DNA from: Psychrobacter sp. PL19
Lineage (GTDB): Bacteria; Pseudomonadota; Gammaproteobacteria; Pseudomonadales; Moraxellaceae
DNA: 64,000 bases
NCBI RefSeq assembly: GCF_017875835.1
Contig: NZ_JAGING010000001.1
Span: forward strand, 1,488,001 to 1,552,000
Direction: 5' to 3'
Part shown: piece after piece, positions 1-8,942 of the stretch
How the letters are laid out: each line of letters starts with the position of its first letter
How positions within the stretch are numbered: position 1 is the stretch's first letter
Position numbers and translations under genes: made by a program
Notes under the pieces: model-generated
Told to the model about the DNA's origin: nothing
The model's database searches: none
The model's input: only the letters and a program-made list of their open reading frames with translations

Positions 1-102
1 GAAGGGGGGTTTTTGGAGCGTACTATTGGTGTGGTACAGGTCACTGCGGTGAAACCCGACAATATAGATACGCTACACTTTTCCGACTTGCCAGCAGCAT
101 AA
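1..102 (+). CDS. C-terminal end of an unknown protein (partial)
   Basis: An open frame enters from the left edge and stops at the TAA at 100-102. It gives 33 residues ending in HFSDLPAA. The start and most of the protein lie outside the window, so no family can be named. It is called only because the frame is open from base 1 and the next gene begins after a plausible 125-base gap. It could be a chance open frame. Confidence 0.4.
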   Translation, partial: EGGFLERTIGVVQVTAVKPDNIDTLHFSDLPAA

Positions 103-227
103 TAGTCGGTTGAGTGGGGGAGCATAGAAAGAGTAGGCAAACATTGTTATGATGAAGCGCTATCATCACAACCAACGCTACAAAAAAGCATCATGCTTAA
201 AGCATGTCATTATAAAAGGACATTATC

Positions 228-638
228 ATGGCTTACGTATTTATTTATCTTGCAGCTGTTGTCATATTTTTAGGTGTCGATGCGGTCTGGCTGACGACCA
301 TGAAAGGCGCATTTTATGAGGAGCGTATCGGACACTTGCTTGCTGATGAACCAAATATGCTCGCAGCTGGCGTTTTTTATATGTTCTATGTATTGGCGCT
401 ATGCATACTGGTATTGTACCCACAAATCAAAGCTGGTAACTCAGTTGGATATATTTTCTTATTAGGTGGACTAATTGGGCTGATGGCGTATGGAACGTAT
501 GATTTTACTAACTTAGCATTGTACAAAGGCTTTACCCTAGATACGGCACTAGTCGACTTTGTATGGGGTGGGTTATTGACTGGTTCTGTCAGTGCCATTG
601 TGGCATGGTTGGCTTATCGCTTCCATTGGCTCAGCTAA
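228..638 (+). CDS. DUF2177 family small membrane protein
   Basis: This 136-residue protein is almost entirely hydrophobic, with about four membrane segments. It carries the family-type motif YDFTNLALYKGF around residues 91-102 and a conserved-looking FLGVDAVWL near the N-terminus, which fits DUF2177. The function of this family is unknown to me. The start is supported by AAAGGA about 7 bases before the ATG. Just upstream, at 192-206, is a perfect inverted repeat, CATGCTT-A-AAGCATG, which could be an operator or a small hairpin in the leader. The gene stands alone; the IS element begins about 25-30 bases after its stop. The family call is fairly sure, the role is not known. Confidence 0.8.
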   Translation: MAYVFIYLAAVVIFLGVDAVWLTTMKGAFYEERIGHLLADEPNMLAAGVFYMFYVLALCILVLYPQIKAGNSVGYIFLLGGLIGLMAYGTYDFTNLALYKGFTLDTALVDFVWGGLLTGSVSAIVAWLAYRFHWLS

Positions 639-681
639 CTTAAATCAGCTGGCTTATATTTAACAAAAGTTCCGCAGAAAT

Positions 682-703
682 CCCCTACTTCTAAAGTAGC
701 GGG
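682..703 (+). repeat. IS left-end subterminal hairpin
   Basis: The stem pairs CCC/TACTT with AAGTA/GGG, with small bulges. It matches the right-end hairpin of the same element in sequence and shape. In IS200/IS605 elements such hairpins are the TnpA recognition sites. Confidence 0.75.
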
Positions 704-785
704 ATGAATGCATTATTGACTATGACGACATAAATCACTATGGTAATATCAACTCAGTCTAAAAAGACAAAGGTATTGCAATAAA

Positions 786-1184
786 ATGGTCTTAGACACA
801 AATTCTCATTCAGTCTTTTTGCTCAGCTACCACTTAATACTGGTTACTAAGTATCGAAGAGAGGTGTTTGATGACGAGGTGTCAAATAGAGCCAACGCTA
901 TTTTTGATGCTATTTCCCCTAATTATAAGATTGAGTGTATTGAATGGAATCACGATAAAGACCATGTGCATATTTTATTCAAAGCGCACCCAAAAACCGA
1001 GATAAGCAAGTTTATTAACAGCTATAAATCAGCAAGCAGCCGACTACTTAAAAAAGAATTTCCTCAGATCAGACAAAAACTCTGGAAAGATAAGTTTTGG
1101 GCGCAGTCTTTTTGTTTGATTACGACAGGCGGTGCGCCATTAGAGGTTATTAAAAAATATATTACTGAGCAAGGTTCAAAATGA
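786..1184 (+). CDS. tnpA: IS200/IS605-family transposase TnpA (Y1 HUH)
   Basis: This 132-residue single-strand DNA transposase has the HUH pair H60-V-H62 in the motif KDHVHILF, and the catalytic tyrosine Y125 in VIKKYI near the C-terminus. Both are where the family has them. It would act as a dimer on the end hairpins to cut and rejoin the element as single-stranded DNA. The length is about normal for the family. The stop codon overlaps the tnpB start (ATGA at 1181-1184), so the two are probably translationally coupled. No clear ribosome site is seen before the ATG. The ORF appears intact. Confidence 0.93.
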   Translation: MVLDTNSHSVFLLSYHLILVTKYRREVFDDEVSNRANAIFDAISPNYKIECIEWNHDKDHVHILFKAHPKTEISKFINSYKSASSRLLKKEFPQIRQKLWKDKFWAQSFCLITTGGAPLEVIKKYITEQGSK

Positions 1185-2335
1185 GCAAACCCATTCTTAA
1201 AGCCTACAAATTCAGGCTGTACCCGACTGATGACCAGCAAGTGTACTTTGCTAAGTCATTCGGCTGCGCTCGTTTTATATGGAATAGAATGCTTGCTGAT
1301 AAAATAAAACATTATGACTGTCATAAAGAAAGCTTAAAAAACACACCCGCTCAGTATAAAAAAGAGTTTGAATGGCTAAAAGAAGTGGATAGCTTGGCAT
1401 TGGCCAATGTGCAAATTAACCTGCAAAGAGCCTTCCAAAGCTTCTTCAAATCACCTACTTTCGGCTTCCCAAACTTCAAACACAAAGGTAAAAAAGACAG
1501 TTATACCACCAACAATCAAAAAGGCACGATTGCGGTTGGCTTGAACCGTATTAAGTTGCCAAAAATCGGTCATATCAAAGCGAACATTGAGAGAAAAACT
1601 ACAGGGCTGGTTAAAAGCGCCACCATTACCAAGACCGCGACTGGTAAATACTTTGTCAGTATTTTGGTTGAAACGGTAGCCGTCGATCTACCTAAAACCC
1701 AATCAAATATCGGTATTGATTTAGGATTAACAGACTTTATCGTCTTATCGGACGGCACAAAAGTTGCTAATCCTAAGTTTCTAGCGAGACTTCAAGGCAA
1801 GCTTGCCAAGGCGCAACGTATTTTATCCAAGCGGGCGCGGGTGGCAAAGGCTGCCAATCGTAAATTATCCGAAAGTTGCAATTACCAAAAGCAGAATACC
1901 AACGTCGCTAAAATTCATGAGCGGATCAGAAACACCCGCACTGACTTCTTACATAAAACCTCATTCAATATCGTCAAAAACCACGACATTATTGCGATTG
2001 AGGATTTGAACGTCAAAGGGTTGCTCAAAAACCATAAGCTTGCTAAAGCAATCGCTGACAGTTCATGGTCAACCTTTACTAATATGCTGACCTATAAAGC
2101 GGACTGGTACGGCAAGACCGTTATCAAGGTTGATAGATGGTATCCTTCGTCTAAAACCTGCTCTTGCTGTGGTCATATCCTTGGCAAAGGTGAGCTTAAG
2201 CTAAGTGATAGAGCGTGGTGTTGTCCAAGCTGTAAAATCAAAAATGATCGCGACATTAACGCCAGCATCAATATCCTAAATGAAGGGTTGCGATGCTTGC
2301 AAACGCTCAAAAAACCCTTGGTTCAAGGGTGTTAG
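1181..2335 (+). CDS. tnpB: RNA-guided endonuclease TnpB (IS605 family)
   Basis: This 384-residue protein has an N-terminal helix-turn-helix-like region (KAYKFRLYPT, about residues 7-16) and a complete RuvC-type site: D180 in GIDLGLTDF, E274 in IAIEDLNVKG and D358 in NDRDINAS. A zinc ribbon is formed by C327/C330 and C348/C351. TnpB proteins of this kind are known to be nucleases guided by an omega RNA transcribed from the right end of the element. All three catalytic residues and the zinc ligands are present, so activity is plausible. It overlaps tnpA by 4 bases. The omega RNA would span the 3' part of this gene and the region up to about 2432. Confidence 0.93.
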   Translation: MSKPILKAYKFRLYPTDDQQVYFAKSFGCARFIWNRMLADKIKHYDCHKESLKNTPAQYKKEFEWLKEVDSLALANVQINLQRAFQSFFKSPTFGFPNFKHKGKKDSYTTNNQKGTIAVGLNRIKLPKIGHIKANIERKTTGLVKSATITKTATGKYFVSILVETVAVDLPKTQSNIGIDLGLTDFIVLSDGTKVANPKFLARLQGKLAKAQRILSKRARVAKAANRKLSESCNYQKQNTNVAKIHERIRNTRTDFLHKTSFNIVKNHDIIAIEDLNVKGLLKNHKLAKAIADSSWSTFTNMLTYKADWYGKTVIKVDRWYPSSKTCSCCGHILGKGELKLSDRAWCCPSCKIKNDRDINASINILNEGLRCLQTLKKPLVQGC

Positions 2336-2399
2336 CTTGGTAAATTTACCTAACCGCTGGTGCAGAACATCGTACTAAGTATGGGTATTACCCAAGAAA

Positions 2400-2421
2400 C
2401 CCCTACCTCTTAGGTAGTGGG
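2400..2421 (+). repeat. IS right-end hairpin, likely omega RNA scaffold end
   Basis: CCCCTACCT pairs with AGGTAGTGGG around a short CTT-type loop. It mirrors the left-end hairpin at 682-703. In TnpB systems the RNA guide is read from the flank just beyond this end, so the guide here would begin about 2425-2435. Confidence 0.7.
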
Positions 2422-2433
2422 TAGTTCATATAT

Positions 2434-2475
2434 AGCCCTGTCAATTCAGCCCTGTTAATTTAGTCCCGTCAACTC
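2434..2475 (+). repeat. Three imperfect 14-bp direct repeats next to the IS right end
   Basis: The units AGCCCTGTCAATTC, AGCCCTGTTAATTT and AGTCCCGTCAACTC follow each other without gaps, starting at 2434, 2448 and 2462. They lie directly beyond the right-end hairpin. Whether they belong to the host site or arose with the element cannot be told from one copy. Confidence 0.6.
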
Positions 2476-2652
2476 AAACCCATGATTATTCTTAAATAAA
2501 AACTCTTACTGAGTCATAAATCAAAACCACTATGAAAAGACCACTTGGTATACGAGGCGTTTATCCAATCGCTATTAAGTTGCGCTATCATGCGTGCTGC
2601 TGTATAAATATGCCTCCAAATAAACAAATCTCAAATGCTCGTAAGGAATGCT

Positions 2653-3192
2653 ATGCCTCAAGCTAACACCACTTCAACTGCCAAAAAAGCACCTTTAAAC
2701 CATGAGTTATATATGTCGGTGCTCATGACTCCCGATATGGCTAACTTTATCGGTAATGTCCATGGTGGCGATTTACTCAAGATGCTTGACCAAGTTGCCT
2801 ATGCCTGTGCCAGTCGTTATAGCGGTAATTACGTCGTGACATTATCAGTGGATCAAGTGATGTTCCGTAAGCCCATTTATGTGGGCGAGTTGGTCACTTT
2901 TGCAGCCAGTGTCAACTACGTTGGTAGAACCTCGATGGAAATTGGTATCCGCGTTGAGGCGGAAGACGTGCGAGCGCGCACCATTCGTCATACTAATAGC
3001 TGTTATTTTACCATGGTCGCTATTGATGACAATGGTAAACCAACACTCATTCCACCACTCAAAGTAGACACCCCGATGCAGCAATGCCGTTTTGACGCCG
3101 CCCTAGAGCGCAAGCGTTTGCATACGGAAGGTTCAAATCGCCCAAGCTGTGAAATCTCCACCATGGTTGGTGAGCCAGGAAACACGCTTTAG
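2653..3192 (+). CDS. Acyl-CoA thioesterase (hotdog fold, YciA/BACH-like)
   Basis: The protein is 179 residues from the ATG at 2653. It has the hotdog thioesterase core: NFIGNVHGGDLLKMLDQVA with the catalytic Asp of the GGDLLKMLD segment, then VTLSVDQVMFRKPIYVGE and the RTSMEIGIRV strand. It would hydrolyse acyl-CoA to free acid and CoA in the cytoplasm. I chose 2653 rather than the upstream in-frame ATG at 2635 because AAGGA at 2643-2647 is correctly spaced 5 bases before it. The gene stands alone and is followed by a hairpin terminator at 3320. Substrate range cannot be read from sequence. Confidence 0.9.
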   Translation: MPQANTTSTAKKAPLNHELYMSVLMTPDMANFIGNVHGGDLLKMLDQVAYACASRYSGNYVVTLSVDQVMFRKPIYVGELVTFAASVNYVGRTSMEIGIRVEAEDVRARTIRHTNSCYFTMVAIDDNGKPTLIPPLKVDTPMQQCRFDAALERKRLHTEGSNRPSCEISTMVGEPGNTL

Positions 3193-3319
3193 TGCGGCAA
3201 TAAATACAGTAACAACCAACTGTTCAAAGTACTAACAAACTAAACAGCGACTCACTAAAAAGCTATTGATACTATAAGCAACTTATTTTAGGCTAAGCTA
3301 TCTTTTAATCTAAATATTA

Positions 3320-3345
3320 ACATCCTAAACATCAGGATGTTTTTG
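3320..3345 (+). terminator. Hairpin terminator between thioesterase and cation transporter
   Basis: ACATCCT at 3320-3326 pairs perfectly with AGGATGT at 3334-3340, followed by TTTTT. It would end the thioesterase transcript. It ends only about 20 bases before the start codon of the next gene on the same strand. Confidence 0.7.
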
Positions 3346-3365
3346 GTCATTTTATTGAGCTTAGC

Positions 3366-4463
3366 ATGAGTTTAAAGCCGTCTGTTGCCAATCCGCCGCC
3401 TGATCTCAAGCATCCCGTGCCTACGCCGAACGGTCGTGCCCGTGGTGCTGGTCATGTTATCTTCGATGCAAATGATGATGCCAGTTCTGGGTCTAATAAT
3501 AATTCTAATTCTGTACCTGGTGATGATAAGCACTCTAGCTCATTGATTACAGTATTGATTGCAGTTGGTGCCAACCTGATCATCGCTATCGCCAAAACGG
3601 TTGCTGCTTTTATGACCGGCTCAGCCTCTATGATTGCAGAGGCGGCACACTCCTGGGCGGACACAGGTAATGGCACGTTACTAATCGTTGCGGAAAAAAA
3701 GGCAGTCAAACCTGCTGACAAAAGCCACCCACTAGGCTATGGCAAAGAATCTTATGTCTGGTCGATGATTGCGGCTTTTGGTGTATTCATGGCAGGCTCT
3801 ATTGTCTCTATTTATACCGGAATTACAGAATGGAATGCTGCTGAATCTGAGACCAACTACACCATTGGTTTTATTGTCTTGGCGGTTGCTTTTGTACTTG
3901 AGGGTGCATCATTACTACAAGCCTATCGGCAAAGTAAAAAGCATGGTAAGGCGCTCAATATTAGTGCTATTGATTATGTGGTCGATACTTCCAACGCGAC
4001 CCTGCGCGGGGTATTTTTTGAAGATTTGGCTGCCGTAGTGGGTCTGGTTATTGCGGCTGCCGCTATGGGTATGCACGCGTATACCGGCCAGCCATTTTGG
4101 GATGCGCTGGGTTCTATCATTGTGGGGTTGTTATTAGGGGTGGTGGCGATATTTTTAATCAGCCGTAACCGTGACTTTTTAGTGGGTTATAAAGTCACAG
4201 ACAAAATACATCATTATATTTTGGCAGAGCTGCTAGATCACCCGGATATCGATAGTGTGTCGTATCTACATCTAGAATGGGTAGGGCCTACCAAGATATT
4301 TATGGTGGCTGCGGTAGATATTGTCGGCAATCAGCCAGAAAACAGCATCGCCCACAAATTTGAAGATATCGAAAATCAGTTCCGTGCTAACCCGTTATTC
4401 CAAGAGGCTATTTTGACCTTGTCGATTCCTAACGCTGAAACCTTAAGCTTAGAAGGTCAGTAA
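3366..4463 (+). CDS. Cation diffusion facilitator (CDF) family transporter
   Basis: This 365-residue membrane protein exports divalent metal cations, probably by proton antiport. Residues 1-57 are a hydrophilic, Asn/Ser/Asp-rich tail. The first membrane segments follow, with the CDF metal-site motif H95-S-W-A-D99 (HxxxD). Next come HPLGYGKESYVW and further membrane segments including FFEDLAAVVGLVIAAAA. The last about 85 residues form a soluble C-terminal domain. The metal cannot be named. The ribosome site is weak (TTGAGCTTAGC before the ATG). A terminator hairpin lies immediately upstream, so the promoter must be very close or the gene depends on read-through. Confidence 0.9.
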   Translation: MSLKPSVANPPPDLKHPVPTPNGRARGAGHVIFDANDDASSGSNNNSNSVPGDDKHSSSLITVLIAVGANLIIAIAKTVAAFMTGSASMIAEAAHSWADTGNGTLLIVAEKKAVKPADKSHPLGYGKESYVWSMIAAFGVFMAGSIVSIYTGITEWNAAESETNYTIGFIVLAVAFVLEGASLLQAYRQSKKHGKALNISAIDYVVDTSNATLRGVFFEDLAAVVGLVIAAAAMGMHAYTGQPFWDALGSIIVGLLLGVVAIFLISRNRDFLVGYKVTDKIHHYILAELLDHPDIDSVSYLHLEWVGPTKIFMVAAVDIVGNQPENSIAHKFEDIENQFRANPLFQEAILTLSIPNAETLSLEGQ

Positions 4464-4624
4464 GTAGCCCAATAATTACGCGTGGCATTTTATAGAGTAG
4501 GTCAGTTGGTGGAATATGGCTAAGAAGAGTTATATAGGCTCTAAAATACTACCCGCTTAACGAACAAGCACTAGGATTTATTGTCAAATTTCGAAGTTTA
4601 TAGCTCATAAAATTTATAGTTCAT

Positions 4625-4655
4625 AAAAAAGGTCACCATAGCGGCGACCTTTTTC
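4625..4655. terminator. Bidirectional hairpin terminator between CDF gene and dps
   Basis: AAAAAAGGTCACC pairs with GGCGACCTTTTT across the loop ATAGC, with one mismatch. A-run and T-run flanks make it work on both strands, for the convergent CDF and dps genes. Confidence 0.75.
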
Positions 4656-4703
4656 TATTCAGCAGATAAGTTAAACTTGTTCTAATTTAATTTTTTAGTG
4701 TTA

Positions 4704-5186
4704 TTAGTTCTTTGGCGCATTGGCACCAATGAACCAAGCATCTTTATCAATGACTCGGCTGGCTTCAGTAAATAAATCAGCAGTATCTTCATCGCCAGCA
4801 TCGCCAGCAGCATCAATAGCTTCACGCAATTTAACAGCTATTTTTTTATAGCGGTTAGTAATCTCACGGACATGCTCATCAACTTCAGTGATATCAGTCG
4901 GGTAGTCTTCTAGAATAGAATCTTTGACTACTCGGCTAGCGATGCCATTAGGCTGACCACCTAAAATAACAATACGCTCTGCAATCGCATCTGATACTTC
5001 GCGAATACGCTCTGCAGTATCATCTAGTAACTGATGCACACCAATGAAGCCAGTACCCTGTAAATTCCAATGGCACTGTTTGCCATCTAACGTCAAATCA
5101 ATGACGTTGGCTAGATTGGCATTCAATAAATCTATCATTTTTGCTGCAGTAGCATCGTCTATTCCACTTGCGTAACGTTCTCTCAT
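4704..5186 (-). CDS. dps: Dps ferritin-like DNA-protection protein
   Basis: The protein is 160 residues, a four-helix ferritin-like protein that forms a dodecamer, oxidises Fe(II) with hydrogen peroxide and shields DNA in stress. The ferroxidase signature is visible: KQCHWNLQGTGFIGVHQLLDD followed by TAERIREVSDAIAERI. The usual C-terminal helices follow. I chose the ATG at 5186 because GGAG is well spaced before it; the ATG 12 bases upstream (5198) lacks a site and itself supplies that GGAG. Upstream is a 360-base gap in which I could not identify an OxyR or other operator with confidence. Confidence 0.93.
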   Translation of the reverse strand: MRERYASGIDDATAAKMIDLLNANLANVIDLTLDGKQCHWNLQGTGFIGVHQLLDDTAERIREVSDAIAERIVILGGQPNGIASRVVKDSILEDYPTDITEVDEHVREITNRYKKIAVKLREAIDAAGDAGDEDTADLFTEASRVIDKDAWFIGANAPKN

Positions 5187-5198
5187 AGGTTGCTCCAT

Positions 5199-5561
5199 TA
5201 TCTAATTATTAGTGGGCTAAAAGTGTTATATCGAATCTAAATATAGTGCTTGTAAATGCAGTGTTGTGAATCTACGAAGCACCTTCTCACACTTTATTAT
5301 TATAGTTAGCATTGCCGTCTACAATGTATATTAAGCGCGGTGCTAGTAACTAGTAATAAGTAAGTAAGTGCTGTTAATGGTTAATTCAGTATCGATAATA
5401 ACAGCTTATGTCAATGATGGAACCCCTATGCGTTAGGCTTTATTGAGTGGTCGTGTAACGACTTTGTTAAACGTGAAAAGCTTTGTAAAGCGAATCAGGA
5501 ATAAAGGGGTGTTTGATAATACTTGATCAATAAATCACTATCCTACTATCCCTTGTGACGA
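5199..5561. other. Intergenic region upstream of dps
   Basis: About 360 bases with no convincing gene. It must hold the dps promoter. Short AGTAA/TAAGTAAG repeats lie near 5345-5372. I see no strong terminator for the upstream GFA gene. Confidence 0.5.
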
Positions 5562-5981
5562 TCATTCAGCTGGTGTGATGCCTTTTTCTTCAAATTTGTC
5601 AAACAATTGCTGCTGAGTCAAATTGGTAGTGTCATTAGCAAATTCGTAATAGCTTGGTTTTTTGTCGATGAAAATTTGGCTTTCAAATTTAAAGTTGGTG
5701 TGGTCTTGAAACAGTCCAAGAGATAAAACATAGGTATCAAAGCCAAGCTGATGATAGTATAAATTGGTGCCGCATTTATGACAAAATGCGCGCTCCGCCC
5801 ATGCTGATGACTGATAGACGGTCATGGACTCTCGGCCAGTAATATCTATTTTCGAGTTGCAATGGACAGCCATCAGCGGACCGCTACCCCAGCGCCGACA
5901 CATCGTGCAGTGGCAGGCCTCAAAGGTATTGATATCTTCTACTTCAATCGTTACGTTACCGCACAGACAATTGCCTTTCAT
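5562..5981 (-). CDS. GFA/Mss4-like zinc-binding family protein
   Basis: The protein is 139 residues from the ATG at 5981. Zinc-ligand cysteines are C5-x-C7 (NCLCGNV), C23-H-C25-x-x-C28 (ACHCTMC) and a later CHKCGTNLYYH pair. These define the glutathione-dependent formaldehyde-activating (GFA) or CENP-V fold. The start at 5981 is backed by AAGGA about 7 bases upstream; the in-frame ATG at 6041 would add 20 residues foreign to the family. Most GFA-fold proteins have no proven substrate, so formaldehyde chemistry should not be assumed. It is divergent from uvrB. Confidence 0.85.
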   Translation of the reverse strand: MKGNCLCGNVTIEVEDINTFEACHCTMCRRWGSGPLMAVHCNSKIDITGRESMTVYQSSAWAERAFCHKCGTNLYYHQLGFDTYVLSLGLFQDHTNFKFESQIFIDKKPSYYEFANDTTNLTQQQLFDKFEEKGITPAE

Positions 5982-6309
5982 AAGTTTTTCCTTGATTGAA
6001 TATAACTCGACTATACGCGAGTCTCTAGATACATATTTCACTATATTGTATTGTTTAGAAGGTTTTAGGTTGCAGATTGGAAAGGTCCTGATGATTTATT
6101 AAGTTAGGTTTGTATTGGTTGCTTATGAACAGGAACACAGATGTTAAAGGGACTGTCTTTAGGGGCTGCCCTTACCAGAGCACCTCGGTAACTGGATTTA
6201 TCCATCATAAAAATCATCCACTTACGTAAGGATAAAGCACTCGATTGTCCTTTAAAAATAGCCGCTCAGCCCCCACATTGTTATAAACCTTAAGAAGAAG
6301 AAAGCCATT
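5982..6309. other. Divergent promoter region, GFA gene and uvrB
   Basis: About 330 bases between divergent starts. I looked for an SOS box before uvrB and saw no CTGT-N8-ACAG palindrome. The purine run AAGAAGAAGAAAG at the right end is the uvrB ribosome site. Confidence 0.5.
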
Positions 6310-8424
6310 ATGCGTATGCCCGAACCGCGCTCATCGCGTCAGTTAAACCAATTAGCCACTCAGCTACAAGGCGAAGCTGAAATTAGTGGTGTTAATGCGT
6401 CAGGAACGCAAATATCGAGCCGCGCCTTTGAGATGATCACTGACTTTGAGCCAGCAGGGGATCAACCGCAGGCGATTGAAAAGTTGGTTAATGGCATTAA
6501 CGCTGGCATGGATGAGCAGCTATTGCTAGGAGTTACTGGTTCCGGCAAGACGTTTACTATGGCAAAAGTTATTAGCGAATGTCAAAAACCAACCATCATT
6601 ATGGCGCATAACAAAACCCTTGCTGCGCAGTTGTATGGTGAGTTTAAAGCGTTTTTTCCGAATAATGCGGTTGAGTACTTCGTTAGTTATTATGACTACT
6701 ATCAGCCTGAAGCTTATATGGCAGCCAGCGATACTTTTATCGAAAAAGACAGTGCGATTAATGATCATATTGACCAAATGCGCCTCTCTGCTACCCGTGC
6801 GCTATTAGAGCGCCGTGATGCCATCATTATCGCCTCAGTATCGTGCATTTATGGTTTGGGTGATCCAGAAAGTTATCTCAAAATGCTACTACATATCGTA
6901 GTCGGTGACCGCATTGACCGCACCGCGACCATTAAGCGTTTGGTCGAAATGCAATATATGCGTAATGAATTAGACTTTGGTCGTGGTACTTATCGTTTGC
7001 GTGGTGAGCTACTAGACATTTATCCAGCAGAGTCTGAGCAGCTGGCTGTACGCGTGCATCTGTTCGATAATGAAGTAGAAAAAATCACCTGGTTTGATCC
7101 ATTAACCGGCAAAACAGTACGCAGTGTGCCGCGTATTACCATTTATCCCAAGTCGCATTATGTGACCCCGCGTAATAAGCTAGAAGCGGCAACTCACACT
7201 ATCCGAGCTGAGCTTGAGCCGCGTCTTGAATATTTCCGTGATAATAATAAATTGATTGAAGCGCAGCGTCTCAAAGAGCGTACTCAGTATGACCTAGAGA
7301 TGATTCAACAGCTCGGCTACTGTAACGGTATTGAGAACTACTCACAGCATTTATCTGGTCGTCCCTCAGGGGAGGCGCCACCAACCTTGTTTGATTATAT
7401 TCCAGAGGATGCCTTACTGTTCCTTGATGAATCACACGTAACGGTATCGCAGATTGGCGCGATGTATAAAGGCGATAGATCACGTAAAGAAAACTTGGTC
7501 AATTACGGTTTTCGCCTGCCAAGTGCGATGAATAATCGGCCGATGAAGTTTGAAGAGTGGGAGCGTATCAAGCCAACCACTATTTACGTCAGTGCAACGC
7601 CTGCAGTATATGAGTTGGAGCATAGCGAGCAAGTAGTCGAGCAATTGGTGCGCCCAACGGGCTTGATTGACCCCGAGATTGAGATTCGTCCGGTATTGAC
7701 TCAAGTCGATGATGTACTATCAGAAATTAGCAAGCGCCGCGAAAAAGATGAGCGGGTCTTAATTACGACTTTGACCAAGCGCATGTCAGAAGATTTGACC
7801 AGTTATCTGAAAGAATACGATGTCAAAGTCGCTTATTTACATTCAGATATTGATACCCTCGAGCGCATGCAAATCATTCATGAGCTGCGGACAGGCGTGC
7901 ATGATGTATTGGTCGGTATTAACTTGCTGCGTGAGGGTCTCGATATGCCCGAAGTGTCACTGGTAGCGATATTTGACGCGGACAAAGAGGGCTTCTTGCG
8001 TTCTGAGCGTGCCTTGATTCAGACTATTGGTCGCGCTGCCCGTCATATTAATGGTAAGGCTATCCTCTATGCTGACCGCATCACGCCCAGTATGGAGCGA
8101 GCGATTGAAGAGACCGATCGTCGCCGCGAAAAACAAGTGGCCTTTAACCTCGAGCATAATATTACCCCAAGGGGCGCACGCCGGAACGTCACCGACAAAA
8201 TCGATACGGGTGAAGACCTCGATGCCAATGATAACCAAGCGATTCCAGTCAAGAGCAACCTGCCCGATGTCGATATTAGTATCTTACGCAGTCCTGATTT
8301 GCTAGTTAAAGAAATCAATCGTCTCGAAAAGTTAATGAAGCAGATGTCGCGTGACTTAAAGTTCGAGGATGCCGCCAAAACCCGTGATAAAGTGTTGGAA
8401 CTAAAGGCACATTTGGTACAGTAA
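6310..8424 (+). CDS. uvrB: Excinuclease ABC subunit UvrB
   Basis: This 704-residue DNA helicase-like subunit of nucleotide excision repair is loaded by UvrA at damage and recruits UvrC. Visible parts are the Walker A motif GVTGSGKT (residues 74-81), the beta-hairpin region with [12 protein letters not shown], the DESHV motif, the helicase motifs [13 protein letters not shown] and QTIGRAARH, and a C-terminal UVR domain ([26 protein letters not shown]) that binds UvrC. The first about 38 residues are an extra N-terminal tail before the conserved [14 protein letters not shown]. The ribosome site is purine-rich and well spaced. The gene is complete. Confidence 0.98.
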   Translation: MRMPEPRSSRQLNQLATQLQGEAEISGVNASGTQISSRAFEMITDFEPAGDQPQAIEKLVNGINAGMDEQLLLGVTGSGKTFTMAKVISECQKPTIIMAHNKTLAAQLYGEFKAFFPNNAVEYFVSYYDYYQPEAYMAASDTFIEKDSAINDHIDQMRLSATRALLERRDAIIIASVSCIYGLGDPESYLKMLLHIVVGDRIDRTATIKRLVEMQYMRNELDFGRGTYRLRGELLDIYPAESEQLAVRVHLFDNEVEKITWFDPLTGKTVRSVPRITIYPKSHYVTPRNKLEAATHTIRAELEPRLEYFRDNNKLIEAQRLKERTQYDLEMIQQLGYCNGIENYSQHLSGRPSGEAPPTLFDYIPEDALLFLDESHVTVSQIGAMYKGDRSRKENLVNYGFRLPSAMNNRPMKFEEWERIKPTTIYVSATPAVYELEHSEQVVEQLVRPTGLIDPEIEIRPVLTQVDDVLSEISKRREKDERVLITTLTKRMSEDLTSYLKEYDVKVAYLHSDIDTLERMQIIHELRTGVHDVLVGINLLREGLDMPEVSLVAIFDADKEGFLRSERALIQTIGRAARHINGKAILYADRITPSMERAIEETDRRREKQVAFNLEHNITPRGARRNVTDKIDTGEDLDANDNQAIPVKSNLPDVDISILRSPDLLVKEINRLEKLMKQMSRDLKFEDAAKTRDKVLELKAHLVQ

Positions 8425-8433
8425 CTAGCGTTA

Positions 8434-8673
8434 TTGAATTTTAATCAGCAATCAATTTTTGCATTAGCTCGGATTTTTCTTATATTTGGTGACTCTGATA
8501 GCAAATTATCTAAGCAATTCTCAATCACCGCTCATTATAGTTTTGGGAGTCGTGAAATAATAGCAACCAATCTTATAGACCTAAGAGCTTATGAATTAAG
8601 TGACGGTTTTAAGGATCTGATTGTAGAAGAGTTAGGCAGAATAAGAGAACAGTTAAAGAAATTAAGCCTATAG
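8434..8673 (+). CDS. Small hypothetical protein downstream of uvrB
   Basis: A 79-residue frame opens with TTG 9 bases after the uvrB stop and ends in a charged helix (DLIVEELGRIREQLKKLSL). I recognise no family. There is no good ribosome site, but a stop-restart after uvrB is possible. It is followed by a hairpin at 8757-8799. It could be the remnant of a longer gene or chance coding. Confidence 0.35.
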   Translation: MNFNQQSIFALARIFLIFGDSDSKLSKQFSITAHYSFGSREIIATNLIDLRAYELSDGFKDLIVEELGRIREQLKKLSL

Positions 8674-8756
8674 TTTTATCTTTGTACCTTGTTAAGGTTT
8701 TCTATCGCCAAGTTCAGAGTGGATGCAGTGCGATAAAACTCAAATTATAAGGCATA

Positions 8757-8800
8757 AAAAACCGTGGGTTACGCTTCTGCTAACCCAGGTTACGGTTTCT
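8757..8800 (+). terminator. Hairpin terminator after uvrB
   Basis: AAACCGT and GGGTTA pair with TAACCC and ACGGTTT, with a 5-base bulge on the 3' arm, around CGCTTCTGC. The T tail (TTTCTGT) is short, so its efficiency is uncertain. Confidence 0.5.
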
Positions 8801-8942
8801 GTATGATTGCCAATGTCACACGTAGCTTTACATTTTACAACTTAAAAAAGACAGCTGGCTTATGTAGGATAGATTGATAAAGGATAGCTGATGTAAAAGT
8901 TATTTTGAATTGACTAAGTTTGCAAATTTTAGGAGTGTATCT

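Larger units (their letters stand above)
665..2432 (+). mobile_element. IS200/IS605-type insertion sequence with tnpA and tnpB
   Basis: The element carries overlapping tnpA (Y1 transposase) and tnpB genes, bounded by similar imperfect hairpins. The left hairpin is at 682-703 (CCCCTACTT paired with AAGTAGCGGG) and the right one at 2400-2421 (CCCCTACCT paired with AGGTAGTGGG). Subterminal hairpins rather than terminal inverted repeats are expected for this family, which moves as single-stranded DNA and makes no target duplication. The exact ends cannot be fixed from one copy, so the coordinates are approximate to about 10 bases. It sits between the DUF2177 gene and the thioesterase gene and interrupts no recognisable gene. 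Both genes are intact, so the element may be active. Confidence 0.85.

Noticed and set aside
6180-6309. SOS (LexA) box before uvrB
   Set aside because: No CTGT-N8-ACAG type palindrome was found; Moraxellaceae often lack classical LexA control.
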